Source: Aquimarina sp. Aq107 (GTDB taxonomy: Bacteria; Bacteroidota; Bacteroidia; Flavobacteriales; Flavobacteriaceae). From it: DNA of 64,000 nucleotides. The stretch is from positions 5,008,501-5,072,500 of the forward strand of contig NZ_OX030782.1 in the NCBI RefSeq assembly GCF_943733665.1. The letters run 5' to 3'. Positions 41,866-50,577 of this stretch are shown here, one piece after another; position 1 is the stretch's first letter; each line of letters begins with the position of its first letter. The translations under genes and the position numbers were made by a program. The notes under the pieces were generated by a model. It made no database searches and was not told where the DNA came from. It worked only from the letters and a program-made list of their open reading frames with translations.

Positions 41866-42861
41866 TTAGGAATTATAGGCCCATTTTAAGAAAATGGAAC
41901 CCCAAGTAAAGCCTCCACCGAATGAGGCAAATACTATATTATCTCCTTTTTTGAGTTGTTTTTCGTAATCACTTAATAATAAAGGTAAAGTTGCTGAGGT
42001 AGTATTACCATATTTATGAATATTCATAAGAACTTTACTATCGTCTAGGTTCATTCTATTAGCAGTAGCATCAATAATACGTTTATTAGCTTGATGTGCA
42101 ACAAGCCAATCTACATCATCTCCCGTAATATTATTACGTTCCATGATTTTGGTACTTGCGTCTGCCATATTAGAAACAGCGTACTTAAAAACGGATTTAC
42201 CATCTTGTTGTACAAAATGTTGTCTGTTTGCTATTGTTTCTTCGGTTGGTGGTAAAATAGATCCTCCTGCTTCAATTTTTAAAAATTGACGACCTATTCC
42301 ATCCGTTCGTAAATATTCGTCTTGTAGTCCTAATCCTTCTTCATTAGGTTCGAAAAGGGCTGCACCACCTCCATCTCCAAAGATGATACAAGTCGTTCGA
42401 TCTGTATAATCAATGATTGAAGACATTTTATCAGCTCCGATTAGTAGTATTTTTTTATATCTTCCTGCTTCTATGTAACTGGCTGCGGTAGACATTCCGT
42501 ATAAAAAGCTAGAACAAGCAGCTTGTAAATCATAAGAAAAGGCGTTTACCGCTCCTATCTCTGATGCAGCATATGCTGCTGTTGCTGCTACTGGAAGATC
42601 CGGAGTTGCAGTTGCAAATATTACCATATCTATCTCTTTGGGATCGAGATTTTTTTTAGCAATTAAATCTTCTGCTGCTTTTATACCTAAGAAAGAGCTT
42701 CCTTTGCCTTCTTCTTTAAGTATTCTTCGTTCTTTAATACCAGTACGAGTGGTGATCCATTCATCGTTTGTATCGACCATGGTTGCTAAAATATCATTAG
42801 ATAACACATAGTCCGGCACATAAGCGCCTACAGCTGTGATAGCGGCTGTGATTTTACTCAT
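41866..42861 (-). CDS. fabH: 3-oxoacyl-[ACP] synthase III
   Basis: 331 residues. The catalytic triad is Cys116 in QAACSSFLYG, His in WLVAHQANKRI (about 254) and Asn in KYGNTTSATLPL (about 284). It condenses acetyl-CoA with malonyl-ACP to start fatty-acid synthesis. Upstream rpmF has its own terminator, so fabH-accB-accC likely has its own promoter in 42862-43077, where I find no perfect -7 box. Confidence 0.96.
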   Translation of the reverse strand: MSKITAAITAVGAYVPDYVLSNDILATMVDTNDEWITTRTGIKERRILKEEGKGSSFLGIKAAEDLIAKKNLDPKEIDMVIFATATPDLPVAATAAYAASEIGAVNAFSYDLQAACSSFLYGMSTAASYIEAGRYKKILLIGADKMSSIIDYTDRTTCIIFGDGGGAALFEPNEEGLGLQDEYLRTDGIGRQFLKIEAGGSILPPTEETIANRQHFVQQDGKSVFKYAVSNMADASTKIMERNNITGDDVDWLVAHQANKRIIDATANRMNLDDSKVLMNIHKYGNTTSATLPLLLSDYEKQLKKGDNIVFASFGGGFTWGSIFLKWAYNS

Positions 42862-43077
42862 ATCTTGATTTTAGTTTCACCTGAATCTTTTATTTGGTTT
42901 CAGATGGAATTCGCTAATAACTCTGTTGCTTGCTCGCTTTTCAGGAATTAGCATCAATAAATTGCTTAGCTCATTTCGTTACTTGTTATACAAAACGCAT
43001 AAAAAGTGGTTGAAAATACTAAATTACATGCAAATATGGCGCAAAATAATTGGATTTTGACACATATTCAACTAAAA

Positions 43078-43106
43078 ACAAAAAAACTCTCACATTTGTG
43101 AGAGTT
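43078..43106 (-). terminator. Terminator of yceD-rpmF
   Basis: On the minus strand a perfect 9-bp stem (43106-43098 with 43093-43085) is followed by TTTTTTTGTTTTT. It lies 24 nt after the rpmF stop and separates it from fabH. Confidence 0.8.
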
Positions 43107-43130
43107 CTTGTTAGAATTTTAACAATATAC

Positions 43131-43328
43131 TTAAGCTACTTCTTCTTCAGTATTGTCAATAATTACTTGACCACGGTAATATAATTTACCTTCGAACCAA
43201 TGTGCTCTGTGGTATAAATGTGCTTCTCCTGTTGTAGGATCTGTAGCTATTTGTGGTACAGTAGCTTTATAATGTGTTCTTCTCTTATCTCTTCTTGTTT
43301 TGGAGATTTTTCTCTTAGGATGTGCCAT
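43131..43328 (-). CDS. rpmF: 50S ribosomal protein L32
   Basis: 65 residues. MAHPKRKISKTRRDKRR is the typical start. The zinc-binding cysteines of some L32 versions are absent, so this is the Cys-less type, with an acidic tail. It follows the YceD gene by 10 nt. Confidence 0.97.
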   Translation of the reverse strand: MAHPKRKISKTRRDKRRTHYKATVPQIATDPTTGEAHLYHRAHWFEGKLYYRGQVIIDNTEEEVA

Positions 43329-43338
43329 TGCTTAGCTA

Positions 43339-43878
43339 TTATTTATCGTTTAATAAGTTTTTTAATTTATCCCAACGAGGGTCAATTTCCTCGTTATCAT
43401 TTTCTAATGTTTTCTCTTTCGGGCTTAATTCTTCTAGTTTTTCAAGTATATCAGATTCTAATGTTCCATCTTCGACACCAGGATGAACTCTTTTAGAGGG
43501 GACTCCTAATACAATAAGTTCATAAATATATTGTTGAACGTTGATTTCATATTCTCCGTAAGGAATAATAAGAATTTCTTCGTTCTCATTGTTGTACTCT
43601 TCTCCAAATTTAACAACTAAAAAGAATTCATTCTTAATAGGTAAATCAAAAGGTTCATTGGTGACATCACAATTAACATTTATGGTACCATTGGCCACAA
43701 ATCCAAGCTCTAACATTGTAGTTTTTTTATTAAACTCCAAATCAACTTTAATTGCAGATGCATTAAATTCATCATACTCAAAATGTTCAAAGAACGTATT
43801 GCCAATCTGATACTCAAACTTGTGTAATCCTTGCTTCAGTCCAACAAAAGGGATATTAAACTCTTTTAGTGGTTTCAT
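43339..43878 (-). CDS. YceD/DUF177 family protein
   Basis: 179 residues from the ATG at 43878; an in-frame start at 43935 would add 19 unlikely residues. It contains the DUF177 core with two conserved areas (MLELGFVANGTINVNCDVTNEPF and a PYGEYEINVQQYIYELIVLGVPSKRVH stretch), but the usual CxxC...CxR is partly lost. In bacteria and plastids the family acts in 23S rRNA accumulation together with L32. The acidic tail ends near the rpmF start. Confidence 0.88.
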   Translation of the reverse strand: MKPLKEFNIPFVGLKQGLHKFEYQIGNTFFEHFEYDEFNASAIKVDLEFNKKTTMLELGFVANGTINVNCDVTNEPFDLPIKNEFFLVVKFGEEYNNENEEILIIPYGEYEINVQQYIYELIVLGVPSKRVHPGVEDGTLESDILEKLEELSPKEKTLENDNEEIDPRWDKLKNLLNDK

Positions 43879-44042
43879 TTCATCATCAGTTTTGAGTCTC
43901 TGCCAATTCGGCAAAGGCGGGTGCAAAGATAACAAAAAATCGTTATGAATGCATTTTTGTAAATAAAATTATATCAGAAAGTTAGTCTCTGACAATGTTT
44001 TAGCTCTTAAGTATAGGTATACTCAATTAATTTTCTTTTTAA

Positions 44043-45113
44043 TTATTGTTCTTTGTTGCCTTTATATTGGGGTTTTCGAGGTTGTTTCTTTAACGGGTTT
44101 TTTGTTAGTTCTTTGTACTCATTTCTGTTTTTGAAAATTTTCAAAGCCGCAAACACAGCCTCTTTAAAGGATCCATTATCAGCTTGATTTTTTCCTGCAA
44201 TTTCAAATGCAGTCCCATGATCGGGTGATGTTCGTACTTTGTTCAAACCAGCTGTATAGTTAACACCTTTCCCAAAAGATAATGTTTTAAAAGGAATTAA
44301 ACCTTGATCGTGATAAGATGCAACAATTGCATCGAATGTTTTATAACTATTTGAACCAAAAAAGCTATCTGCAGCATAAGGTCCGTATACTAATTTGCCA
44401 GATTCATTTATTTTCTTAATCGTAGGTTTTAGAATTTCTTCATCTTCTTTTCCTATGACACCATTGTCTCCACTATGAGGATTAATTCCTAAAATTGCTA
44501 TTTTTGGTTTACTAATACCAAAATCTTGTTTTAAGGTAGTATAAATGGTATTAACTTTTTGCTCAATAAGTTTTGGAGTTATCGTATCAGTAATGTCCTT
44601 AACCGCTACATGATCTGTAAGTAAACCAACTTTTAATGTATCCGTAATCATGAACATTAAGCTGTTTCCCTCTAATTCTTTATCTAAATAATCCGTATGT
44701 CCAGGGAAACTAAAATCTTCTGATTGTATGCTATGTTTGTTGATAGGAGCGGTTACAAGTACATCTATTTCGTCATTTTTTAATGATTTGGTAGCGGCTT
44801 TCAGTGATTTTATAGCATACGCCCCAATTTTTTCATCTTCTTGTCCAAAATTAATATCAACTCCTTCTTTCCAGACATTTAAGACATTTATTTTACCATC
44901 TATAATTTGGGAAGTTTTATCAATTCCATGAAGGTTAACATTAATATTATATTTCTTTTTAAGAAAAGAAAGAATTTTAACGGATGCAAAAATTACAGGA
45001 GTGCAGAAATCAAGCATTCTAGAATCTGCGAATGTCTTTAGAGCGACTTCACTTCCTATGCCGTTTAGATCACCTATTGATATACCTAATCTTATTTTTT
45101 CTTCTTTCTTCAT
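44043..45113 (-). CDS. pdxA: 4-hydroxythreonine-4-phosphate dehydrogenase
   Basis: 356 residues. Metal-binding histidines are in FPGHTDYL, AILGINPHSGDNG and SYHDQGLIPFK. The N-terminus GISIGDLNGIGSEV is typical of the Bacteroidetes form. It works in the DXP-dependent pyridoxal phosphate pathway. Divergent from ribE. Confidence 0.96.
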   Translation of the reverse strand: MKKEEKIRLGISIGDLNGIGSEVALKTFADSRMLDFCTPVIFASVKILSFLKKKYNINVNLHGIDKTSQIIDGKINVLNVWKEGVDINFGQEDEKIGAYAIKSLKAATKSLKNDEIDVLVTAPINKHSIQSEDFSFPGHTDYLDKELEGNSLMFMITDTLKVGLLTDHVAVKDITDTITPKLIEQKVNTIYTTLKQDFGISKPKIAILGINPHSGDNGVIGKEDEEILKPTIKKINESGKLVYGPYAADSFFGSNSYKTFDAIVASYHDQGLIPFKTLSFGKGVNYTAGLNKVRTSPDHGTAFEIAGKNQADNGSFKEAVFAALKIFKNRNEYKELTKNPLKKQPRKPQYKGNKEQ

Positions 45114-45131
45114 TATAATCTACTTTATAAG

Positions 45132-45180
45132 TATTTTTGAAATCTAAAAAAAGATCTCAAATTTTGAGCTCACAAATTTA
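45132..45180. promoter_or_regulatory. Divergent -7 elements and palindrome between pdxA and ribE
   Basis: On the plus strand TATTTTTG (45132-45139) lies 59 nt before ribE. On the minus strand TAAATTTG (45180-45173) lies 59 nt before pdxA. Between them is a 13-nt palindrome (45155-45167, CTCAAA-T-TTTGAG). The two boxes and palindrome are almost symmetrical, so a shared regulator of two vitamin genes is possible. Confidence 0.4.
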
Positions 45181-45198
45181 ACTAAATAATTCGCATTT

Positions 45199-45786
45199 AT
45201 GTTTACAGGAATCATCGAAGAATTGGGAACAGTTACTAATCTAAAAATTGATCAAGAAAATTTAGATATTACAGTTCGTGCGAATTTTACTTCAGAATTA
45301 AAAATTGATCAGAGTGTTTCCCATAATGGAGTTTGTCTTACTGTTGTTTCTATTTTAGATGACACTTATACTGTTACTGCTATTAAAGAGACTTTAGAAA
45401 AAACTAATTTAAATGATCTTACAGAAGGAAGTATTGTGAATCTAGAAAGAGGAATGAAACTTGGTGCTAGATTAGATGGCCATATTGTTCAAGGGCATGT
45501 AGATCAAACTGCGGTTTGTAATAATATAAAAGAGACAAATGGGAGTTGGTATTTTACTTTTGAATATGATCCTTTGCTAAATAATATCACGATCGAAAAA
45601 GGTTCTGTTACTGTTAATGGAGTTAGTTTAACTGTGGTGAATTCTAAAAAGAATGAATTTAGTGTAGCTATTATCCCGTTTACATATGAACATACTAATT
45701 TTAATACTTTTAATGTTGGTACTGTGGTAAATTTGGAGTTTGATGTTATCGGTAAATATGTGAAAAGAATTACAGAATTGGGTTAG
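45199..45786 (+). CDS. ribE: Riboflavin synthase, alpha chain
   Basis: 195 residues. Two similar lumazine-binding barrels, the first starting MFTGIIEELG and containing NGVCLTV, the second starting at about residue 98 with GHVDQTA and NGVSLTVV. It dismutates 6,7-dimethyl-8-ribityllumazine to riboflavin. I see no FMN riboswitch upstream. Confidence 0.96.
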   Translation: MFTGIIEELGTVTNLKIDQENLDITVRANFTSELKIDQSVSHNGVCLTVVSILDDTYTVTAIKETLEKTNLNDLTEGSIVNLERGMKLGARLDGHIVQGHVDQTAVCNNIKETNGSWYFTFEYDPLLNNITIEKGSVTVNGVSLTVVNSKKNEFSVAIIPFTYEHTNFNTFNVGTVVNLEFDVIGKYVKRITELG

Positions 45787-45801
45787 GTAATAGTTAAGAA
45801 A

Positions 45802-46536
45802 ATGAAGGAAAGAATTTTAATGATACTAGCTTTTTTGTCACTTCTTTCTTGTGATGAGACAAGTGAAGTTCTTTATAAAGATAGTTTCGAGGCATATTCT
45901 GTTGGAGAAACACCAAGTGATCCTTGGGAAAAGACTGGTAATGGAATTGCTGTTATTGATGATATCAAATCGTTTAGCGGAAATAAATCTGTTCATTTTG
46001 TAACTGGAGAAGGATATAAGAACCGCGCTTTTTTAGGGGTCAATCATATTTTTCCATTAAAAAATAATGCATATTACGGTAGTCTAAAAATGTATGTTGA
46101 AGAGGCTTCTCCTAACGGAATCCACTGGACAATGATCCAGAGTTCAGGTAAGGTAAAAGGTGAAGATTATTCTTCGGAAATTAGATATGGTGGTCAGCAT
46201 AATAAAAAGTTGATGGCTAATTATGAAACACAAGGAGTAAAAAGTGATTGCTGGAAGCATTCTGATATAGAAATACCAGAGGGTAAATGGTTTACGCTAC
46301 AATGGTATTTTAATGGAAATAGAGATACAATGCGGTTATGGTTGGATGGAGAATCAATAGAGTCTCTAACTGTGGTAGGTAATGGAGAAGGTTGTGTAGA
46401 AAATGATACTAATGGTCAATGGAAATTCCCGATAATAGAAAATGTACTACTAGGTTGGGTCGATTATCAAACCGGCGGTGGAACAAGAAATATCTGGATT
46501 GATGACTTGATCATATCTTTAGAAAAGATAGATTAA
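45802..46536 (+). CDS. Lipoprotein with jelly-roll (Cip1/LamG-like) domain
   Basis: 244 residues. A lipoprotein signal LSLLSC (Cys16) is followed by a beta-sandwich domain (about 25-242). It begins DSFEAYSVGETPSDPW and ends IWIDDLIISL, an arrangement seen in Cip1-like and polysaccharide-lyase-like proteins. Two cysteines (CWKH and GEGCVEN) may pair. The catalytic residues cannot be placed, so carbohydrate binding or cleavage is only inferred. It lies 15 nt after ribE but is functionally unrelated. Confidence 0.7.
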   Translation: MKERILMILAFLSLLSCDETSEVLYKDSFEAYSVGETPSDPWEKTGNGIAVIDDIKSFSGNKSVHFVTGEGYKNRAFLGVNHIFPLKNNAYYGSLKMYVEEASPNGIHWTMIQSSGKVKGEDYSSEIRYGGQHNKKLMANYETQGVKSDCWKHSDIEIPEGKWFTLQWYFNGNRDTMRLWLDGESIESLTVVGNGEGCVENDTNGQWKFPIIENVLLGWVDYQTGGGTRNIWIDDLIISLEKID

Positions 46537-46618
46537 TAATTAATTTAATAAGCCTTTATTGAATTATGGAATTACTCCAGTCTGATTAAAAATCTGACAT
46601 ATAAATAAATGATATTTC

Positions 46619-46792
46619 TTAACTAGCAAGAATCGTATCTATTTTTTCTACTTCATTAAATCGAAAAAGAGAGAAAGTTTCTTCATCTATTTTTAAAATT
46701 ACGCCTCCTAAATCTTTAACATCGGCGCACGATTTAAAATCTAATACTTTACCAAAATGTTGGCTTTTAGTATCAATTACTTTATACTGCAT
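46619..46792 (-). CDS. Small hypothetical protein
   Basis: 57 residues from the ATG at 46792. The open frame extends to a TTG at 46936, giving 105 residues, but the upstream part lacks a good start. The short form is beta-rich (YKVIDTKSQHFGKVLDF, GGVILKIDEETFSLFRFNEVEKI) and resembles small one-domain barrel proteins. No family recognised. Bases 46793-47170 show no other gene. Confidence 0.45.
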   Translation of the reverse strand: MQYKVIDTKSQHFGKVLDFKSCADVKDLGGVILKIDEETFSLFRFNEVEKIDTILAS

Positions 46793-47170
46793 AATCACAA
46801 GTTTTGATTTGTATTCCCTTATATCATTATAGTTGTTCTTTCCCCAAAAAACATACCATAATGTAGTGATCCTAGATTGTAAATCTAATATGAGTGATTC
46901 AAATTTAAAAATTATTTTATCAGGTTTTATTAACAATATTGTTTTAATGCTTTGATTTTCAGCTTAAATCTGCTCGAAATGGTATAACAATAGTTAGGAT
47001 TTGGTTAATTTTTTAAATCTAAGGTTTCTTTGTTTTATCTTGGTATTAAAGTTGTTGGATAAATATAAATCTCTAAAAACTTTGATCTTATCATAGATAG
47101 ATAATCGATGGGCTAACATTGTTGTTTCAATGTAATTACTAAATAAAATGGCTTTATTAATCTTAGAAAT

Positions 47171-50161
47171 ATGAATATGCGCAAATTATTATTTTTAATT
47201 TTTTTTGGGTTTCTTCCTATACTAGTTTTTTCACAATACAACATTAGGATAGAGGCTTATATAATTGATCAGCAAACAAATCAGCCTATTCCATATGTGA
47301 ATATAGGATTCGTTGATAATGGAATAGGAACAGTGAGCAGAGAAGATGGTTGGTTTCAGTTATTATATGACGAAGGGAGAATTCCTAAAACAGCTACCAT
47401 ACAGATCTCTAGTATTGGATATAAAACATTGAGTTTTTCGGCAAATAGATTTTATAATTTATTAACTAAAGACAATAAAATTTATTTAAAACCAGATGTA
47501 CAAGCTCTCGAGGAAGCAGTAGTTATTGCTGATAGAAGTATTAAAGATTCCTTAGGGTACTACTCTTACAACGCGAATCTAATGGCTTACTGGAAGGATA
47601 AGCAGGCACTTGGTGGAGAAATAGGCTCATTTATAAAACTTAGAAAAAAGAGAAGTACGAAAATTCAAAAGTTAAAATTTAATATCCTCGAGAATACCGC
47701 AGATAGTTTGTTAGTGAGGGTAAATGTTTACGATGAAAAAAGAGGGAAGCCAAATAACAATTTACTTCGTAATAATATTTATCATACAATTTCTAAGAAA
47801 GGTGGAGAAGAAATCATTGATTTGTCGGCCTATAACATCAGAGTGGATGATGATTTTGTAATGTCATTAGAACTTATAAAAGTATATGGTGATGACATAC
47901 AATTTGCAATAACAGCCAGTGAATATGGCAAAGCTTATTTGCGATATGTAAGTCAAGATGCTTGGAAGCGATTGTATAAAAAAGGAATAGCATTTAAGGT
48001 AGAAACATCCTATTTAGAATCACAAAAAGAAACAAAAGAAAGACAGAAACCACAGCATATAACAGTGTATTGGGATGCTTCTTTATCAATGAGGAATAGA
48101 GATCTAGAAGCTGAAAAGAAAATATTAGAAAAGTATTTAACTAATTTAGAAGAGGTAAGAGTAGACTTAATTCCGTTTACAAATCGTCTTCATGATAAAC
48201 AAACTTTTGATATTAGAAAAGGTAAGAGTAAGGAGTTGATAAAGGCTGTCGAAAATATTACTTATAATGGTGCGAGTAATTTTTCAAATTTGTTTCCCGA
48301 AAACCTTGATACAGATCAACATTTGGTCTTTACTGATGGTTTAGCGACTTATGGAGGGCATCAAACGAAATATGAAGTTCCTATTTTTTACATAAACAGT
48401 AAAGATAAGGGAAATCATATTACGCTTCAGGAAGCAAGTCAATATAGTGAAGGCTATTATCTACATCTTCCTAAAATGAGCACAACTCAGGTTCTTACAT
48501 ATCTATTAAAAGATAGTATTGATGTTTCTGTATACAATAAACAAAGCACGGAAGACTTTGTTTCTGGAGAAGTTTTCTCTGATCAAAGTCCAGTTCAAGG
48601 TTGTACTGTTCGGGTAAGAGGCTCTCTGATAGAAGCTGAAACCGATGCCGACGGAAAGTTTTTAATCGATGCCAAAAGTGGAGATGTTTTAGTTTTTGAG
48701 CATTTTGGTATGGTTAAAAAAGATATAACACTATCGCAAGCAAAAGATGTGAAAGTAGATTTGGTTTCTAAATATGATAGATTGGATGAAGTAAATCTAC
48801 AATCTAAGAAGTCAAGCGGTGGAGAAGAAATTGTAAATAGAGGAGATCAAAAAGTAAATAAAAGAAGGTTAGGAAGTGCTAATTATGTTTTAGAACAAGA
48901 AGACTTTCCAAAGTCGGCAATTTTTTTATCTGATATTATTCGAGGTAGATTCCCTGGTGTTCAGGTGATTGGAGATGGAGACCGAGTAGTATATCGAATA
49001 CGAGGTAGAAGGTCTATTAATTTAGAAATTCCACCCTTATTTGTGGTAGATGGTGTTCAGTACACAAGACCTCCGGAGTTTTTACAACCTTTTATTATTA
49101 AAAGTATTTCTGTAATTAGTGGTATGTCTGGTACTGTCAGGTATGGTGCTTTGGGAGCAGGAGGTGTTTTTATTATAGAAACCAAACTAAATTCTCCCGA
49201 TTTTGGTCCAGATGATGAAGCAAATTCTCTATTAGTAAAAGGAAATGATTATAATGAATCAGTGCTTTTGTTAGATGAGAATAAGAATAAGCCAACATAT
49301 CTGAACGATTTATGGAATAGTGCAACGTACAACGAAGCGCTAGCTTCTTATTATGAATTAAGAGATACTTATTTCACTGATATTTCATTTTATCTTCAGG
49401 CAGCAGAATATTTTACTATGTGGAATGAAGACTTTTCTAAAGAAGTTTTGTCTAATATAGCCGAGATAGGGAATTATAATTACAAAGCAATGCGTGCATT
49501 GGCGTTTAAGCTAGAGGAAACAAAACAGATGGATAAAGCCTTGCTAGTTTATGAGAAGTTGCGAGAACTAAAGCCTAATTATGCACAATCATATTTGGAT
49601 CTGGCTAGAATTTATACAGAAAATGCAAATTATGTAGAGGCTTTTGATCTGTATAAAGAAATGCTTGCCAATAAGAATGATAATGTAAAGTTTGATGGTG
49701 TTTGGAAGCAATTAACTTCACAGCTACAGAGTTTTATGAATAATCATAGAGCTCAGGTATCTTACACAGATATTCCTGAAGCTTATTTGAGAGTTAAAAG
49801 TTCTCCAGTTCGAATTGTTTTCGATTGGAATGATCCTAATGCAGCTTTCGAACTTCAGTTTGTAAATCCTGAAAATAAATATTTTAAATGGTCTCATTAT
49901 TATGAAAACCAACCGGAAGAATTATTAAAAGAGTTAGAACAAGGAATTACTTCTAAAGAGTTTATACTGGATAAAAAATTTCAGGGAAAGTGGATTGTAA
50001 ATATCAAATATTTGGGAGAAGTCACTTCATCTTTAAATCCTGCGGTAATGAAGTATACTATTTATCATAATTATGGATTACCAGAAGAGCGCAAAGAAGT
50101 GAAGTTTATCAAGTTATATGATCAAAAAGAAAAAGTAAGCCTAGATAGGTTTGAGATATAA
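47171..50161 (+). CDS. Exported CarboxypepD_reg–vWA–plug–TPR–DUF2135-like protein, copy 1
   Basis: 996 residues with a signal peptide (about 1-22, VFSQ; a second start ATG at 47177 is possible). Domains in order: CarboxypepD_reg-like (24-112); a beta domain of the type associated with such proteins (about 148-245, with VNVYDEKRGKPN); vWA with MIDAS DASLS (Asp302, Ser304, Ser306) and VFTDG (Asp389); a second CarboxypepD-like domain (about 465-545); a TonB-receptor plug-like region (about 575-680) with GRFPGVQV, YRIRGRRS and FVVDG; helical TPR-like repeats (about 700-850); and a DUF2135-like domain from 878 (RIVFDWNDP). No beta-barrel follows the plug, so it is not a transporter. It may tether or sense something at the outer membrane. 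The tandem paralogue begins 416 nt later. Confidence 0.8.
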   Translation: MNMRKLLFLIFFGFLPILVFSQYNIRIEAYIIDQQTNQPIPYVNIGFVDNGIGTVSREDGWFQLLYDEGRIPKTATIQISSIGYKTLSFSANRFYNLLTKDNKIYLKPDVQALEEAVVIADRSIKDSLGYYSYNANLMAYWKDKQALGGEIGSFIKLRKKRSTKIQKLKFNILENTADSLLVRVNVYDEKRGKPNNNLLRNNIYHTISKKGGEEIIDLSAYNIRVDDDFVMSLELIKVYGDDIQFAITASEYGKAYLRYVSQDAWKRLYKKGIAFKVETSYLESQKETKERQKPQHITVYWDASLSMRNRDLEAEKKILEKYLTNLEEVRVDLIPFTNRLHDKQTFDIRKGKSKELIKAVENITYNGASNFSNLFPENLDTDQHLVFTDGLATYGGHQTKYEVPIFYINSKDKGNHITLQEASQYSEGYYLHLPKMSTTQVLTYLLKDSIDVSVYNKQSTEDFVSGEVFSDQSPVQGCTVRVRGSLIEAETDADGKFLIDAKSGDVLVFEHFGMVKKDITLSQAKDVKVDLVSKYDRLDEVNLQSKKSSGGEEIVNRGDQKVNKRRLGSANYVLEQEDFPKSAIFLSDIIRGRFPGVQVIGDGDRVVYRIRGRRSINLEIPPLFVVDGVQYTRPPEFLQPFIIKSISVISGMSGTVRYGALGAGGVFIIETKLNSPDFGPDDEANSLLVKGNDYNESVLLLDENKNKPTYLNDLWNSATYNEALASYYELRDTYFTDISFYLQAAEYFTMWNEDFSKEVLSNIAEIGNYNYKAMRALAFKLEETKQMDKALLVYEKLRELKPNYAQSYLDLARIYTENANYVEAFDLYKEMLANKNDNVKFDGVWKQLTSQLQSFMNNHRAQVSYTDIPEAYLRVKSSPVRIVFDWNDPNAAFELQFVNPENKYFKWSHYYENQPEELLKELEQGITSKEFILDKKFQGKWIVNIKYLGEVTSSLNPAVMKYTIYHNYGLPEERKEVKFIKLYDQKEKVSLDRFEI

Positions 50162-50191
50162 TCAATGATATTGTTGAAATTAGCGATTAAT

Positions 50192-50223
50192 AAAAAAGCT
50201 CTGGTATTTACCAGAGCTTTTTT
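50192..50223 (+). terminator. Terminator of copy 1
   Basis: A perfect 14-bp stem (50192-50205 with 50210-50223), 4-nt loop and T-rich arm, 30 nt after the stop codon. Confidence 0.85.
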
Positions 50224-50577
50224 ATTTTAAGAAATTAAACTTGATATTCTTTTCGTGTTTTCTTAAAAATCTAGCGGTATAAAAAACAACAAATCTTTAG
50301 GTTATAAAATGGGTTGTAGCCAACACTTTTGTACTACCATATTAGTAGAAACCTCAATGGTATTAGCCAAAGATTTTTTAATTATTCCTTCACCGTAAAA
50401 AAAATCAAAATGGAAGTTTTTTCCTTCAATTTTGGTATTATAATTGATAGTGTTTAATAGTTCTTGTATGGACAAATTTGGGGGCAAAACCTATAGGCAA
50501 AAACTGTATTCCTAGCATGTCAATTTGAAGAAGAGGTTTTGTAGAATCCGTATTAATAATTTCTAAAATGATATTAT
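50224..50577. other. Intergenic region between the two paralogues
   Basis: 354 nt after the terminator. No TAnnTTTG element is found near the downstream start. A minus-strand open frame (50302-50487) is not convincing as a gene. The region must hold the promoter of copy 2. Confidence 0.4.

Noticed and set aside
50302..50487. Minus-strand 61-residue frame between the two large paralogues
   Set aside because: No signal, hydrophobic or domain features, no promoter element, and atypical composition. It is probably chance in an intergenic region.
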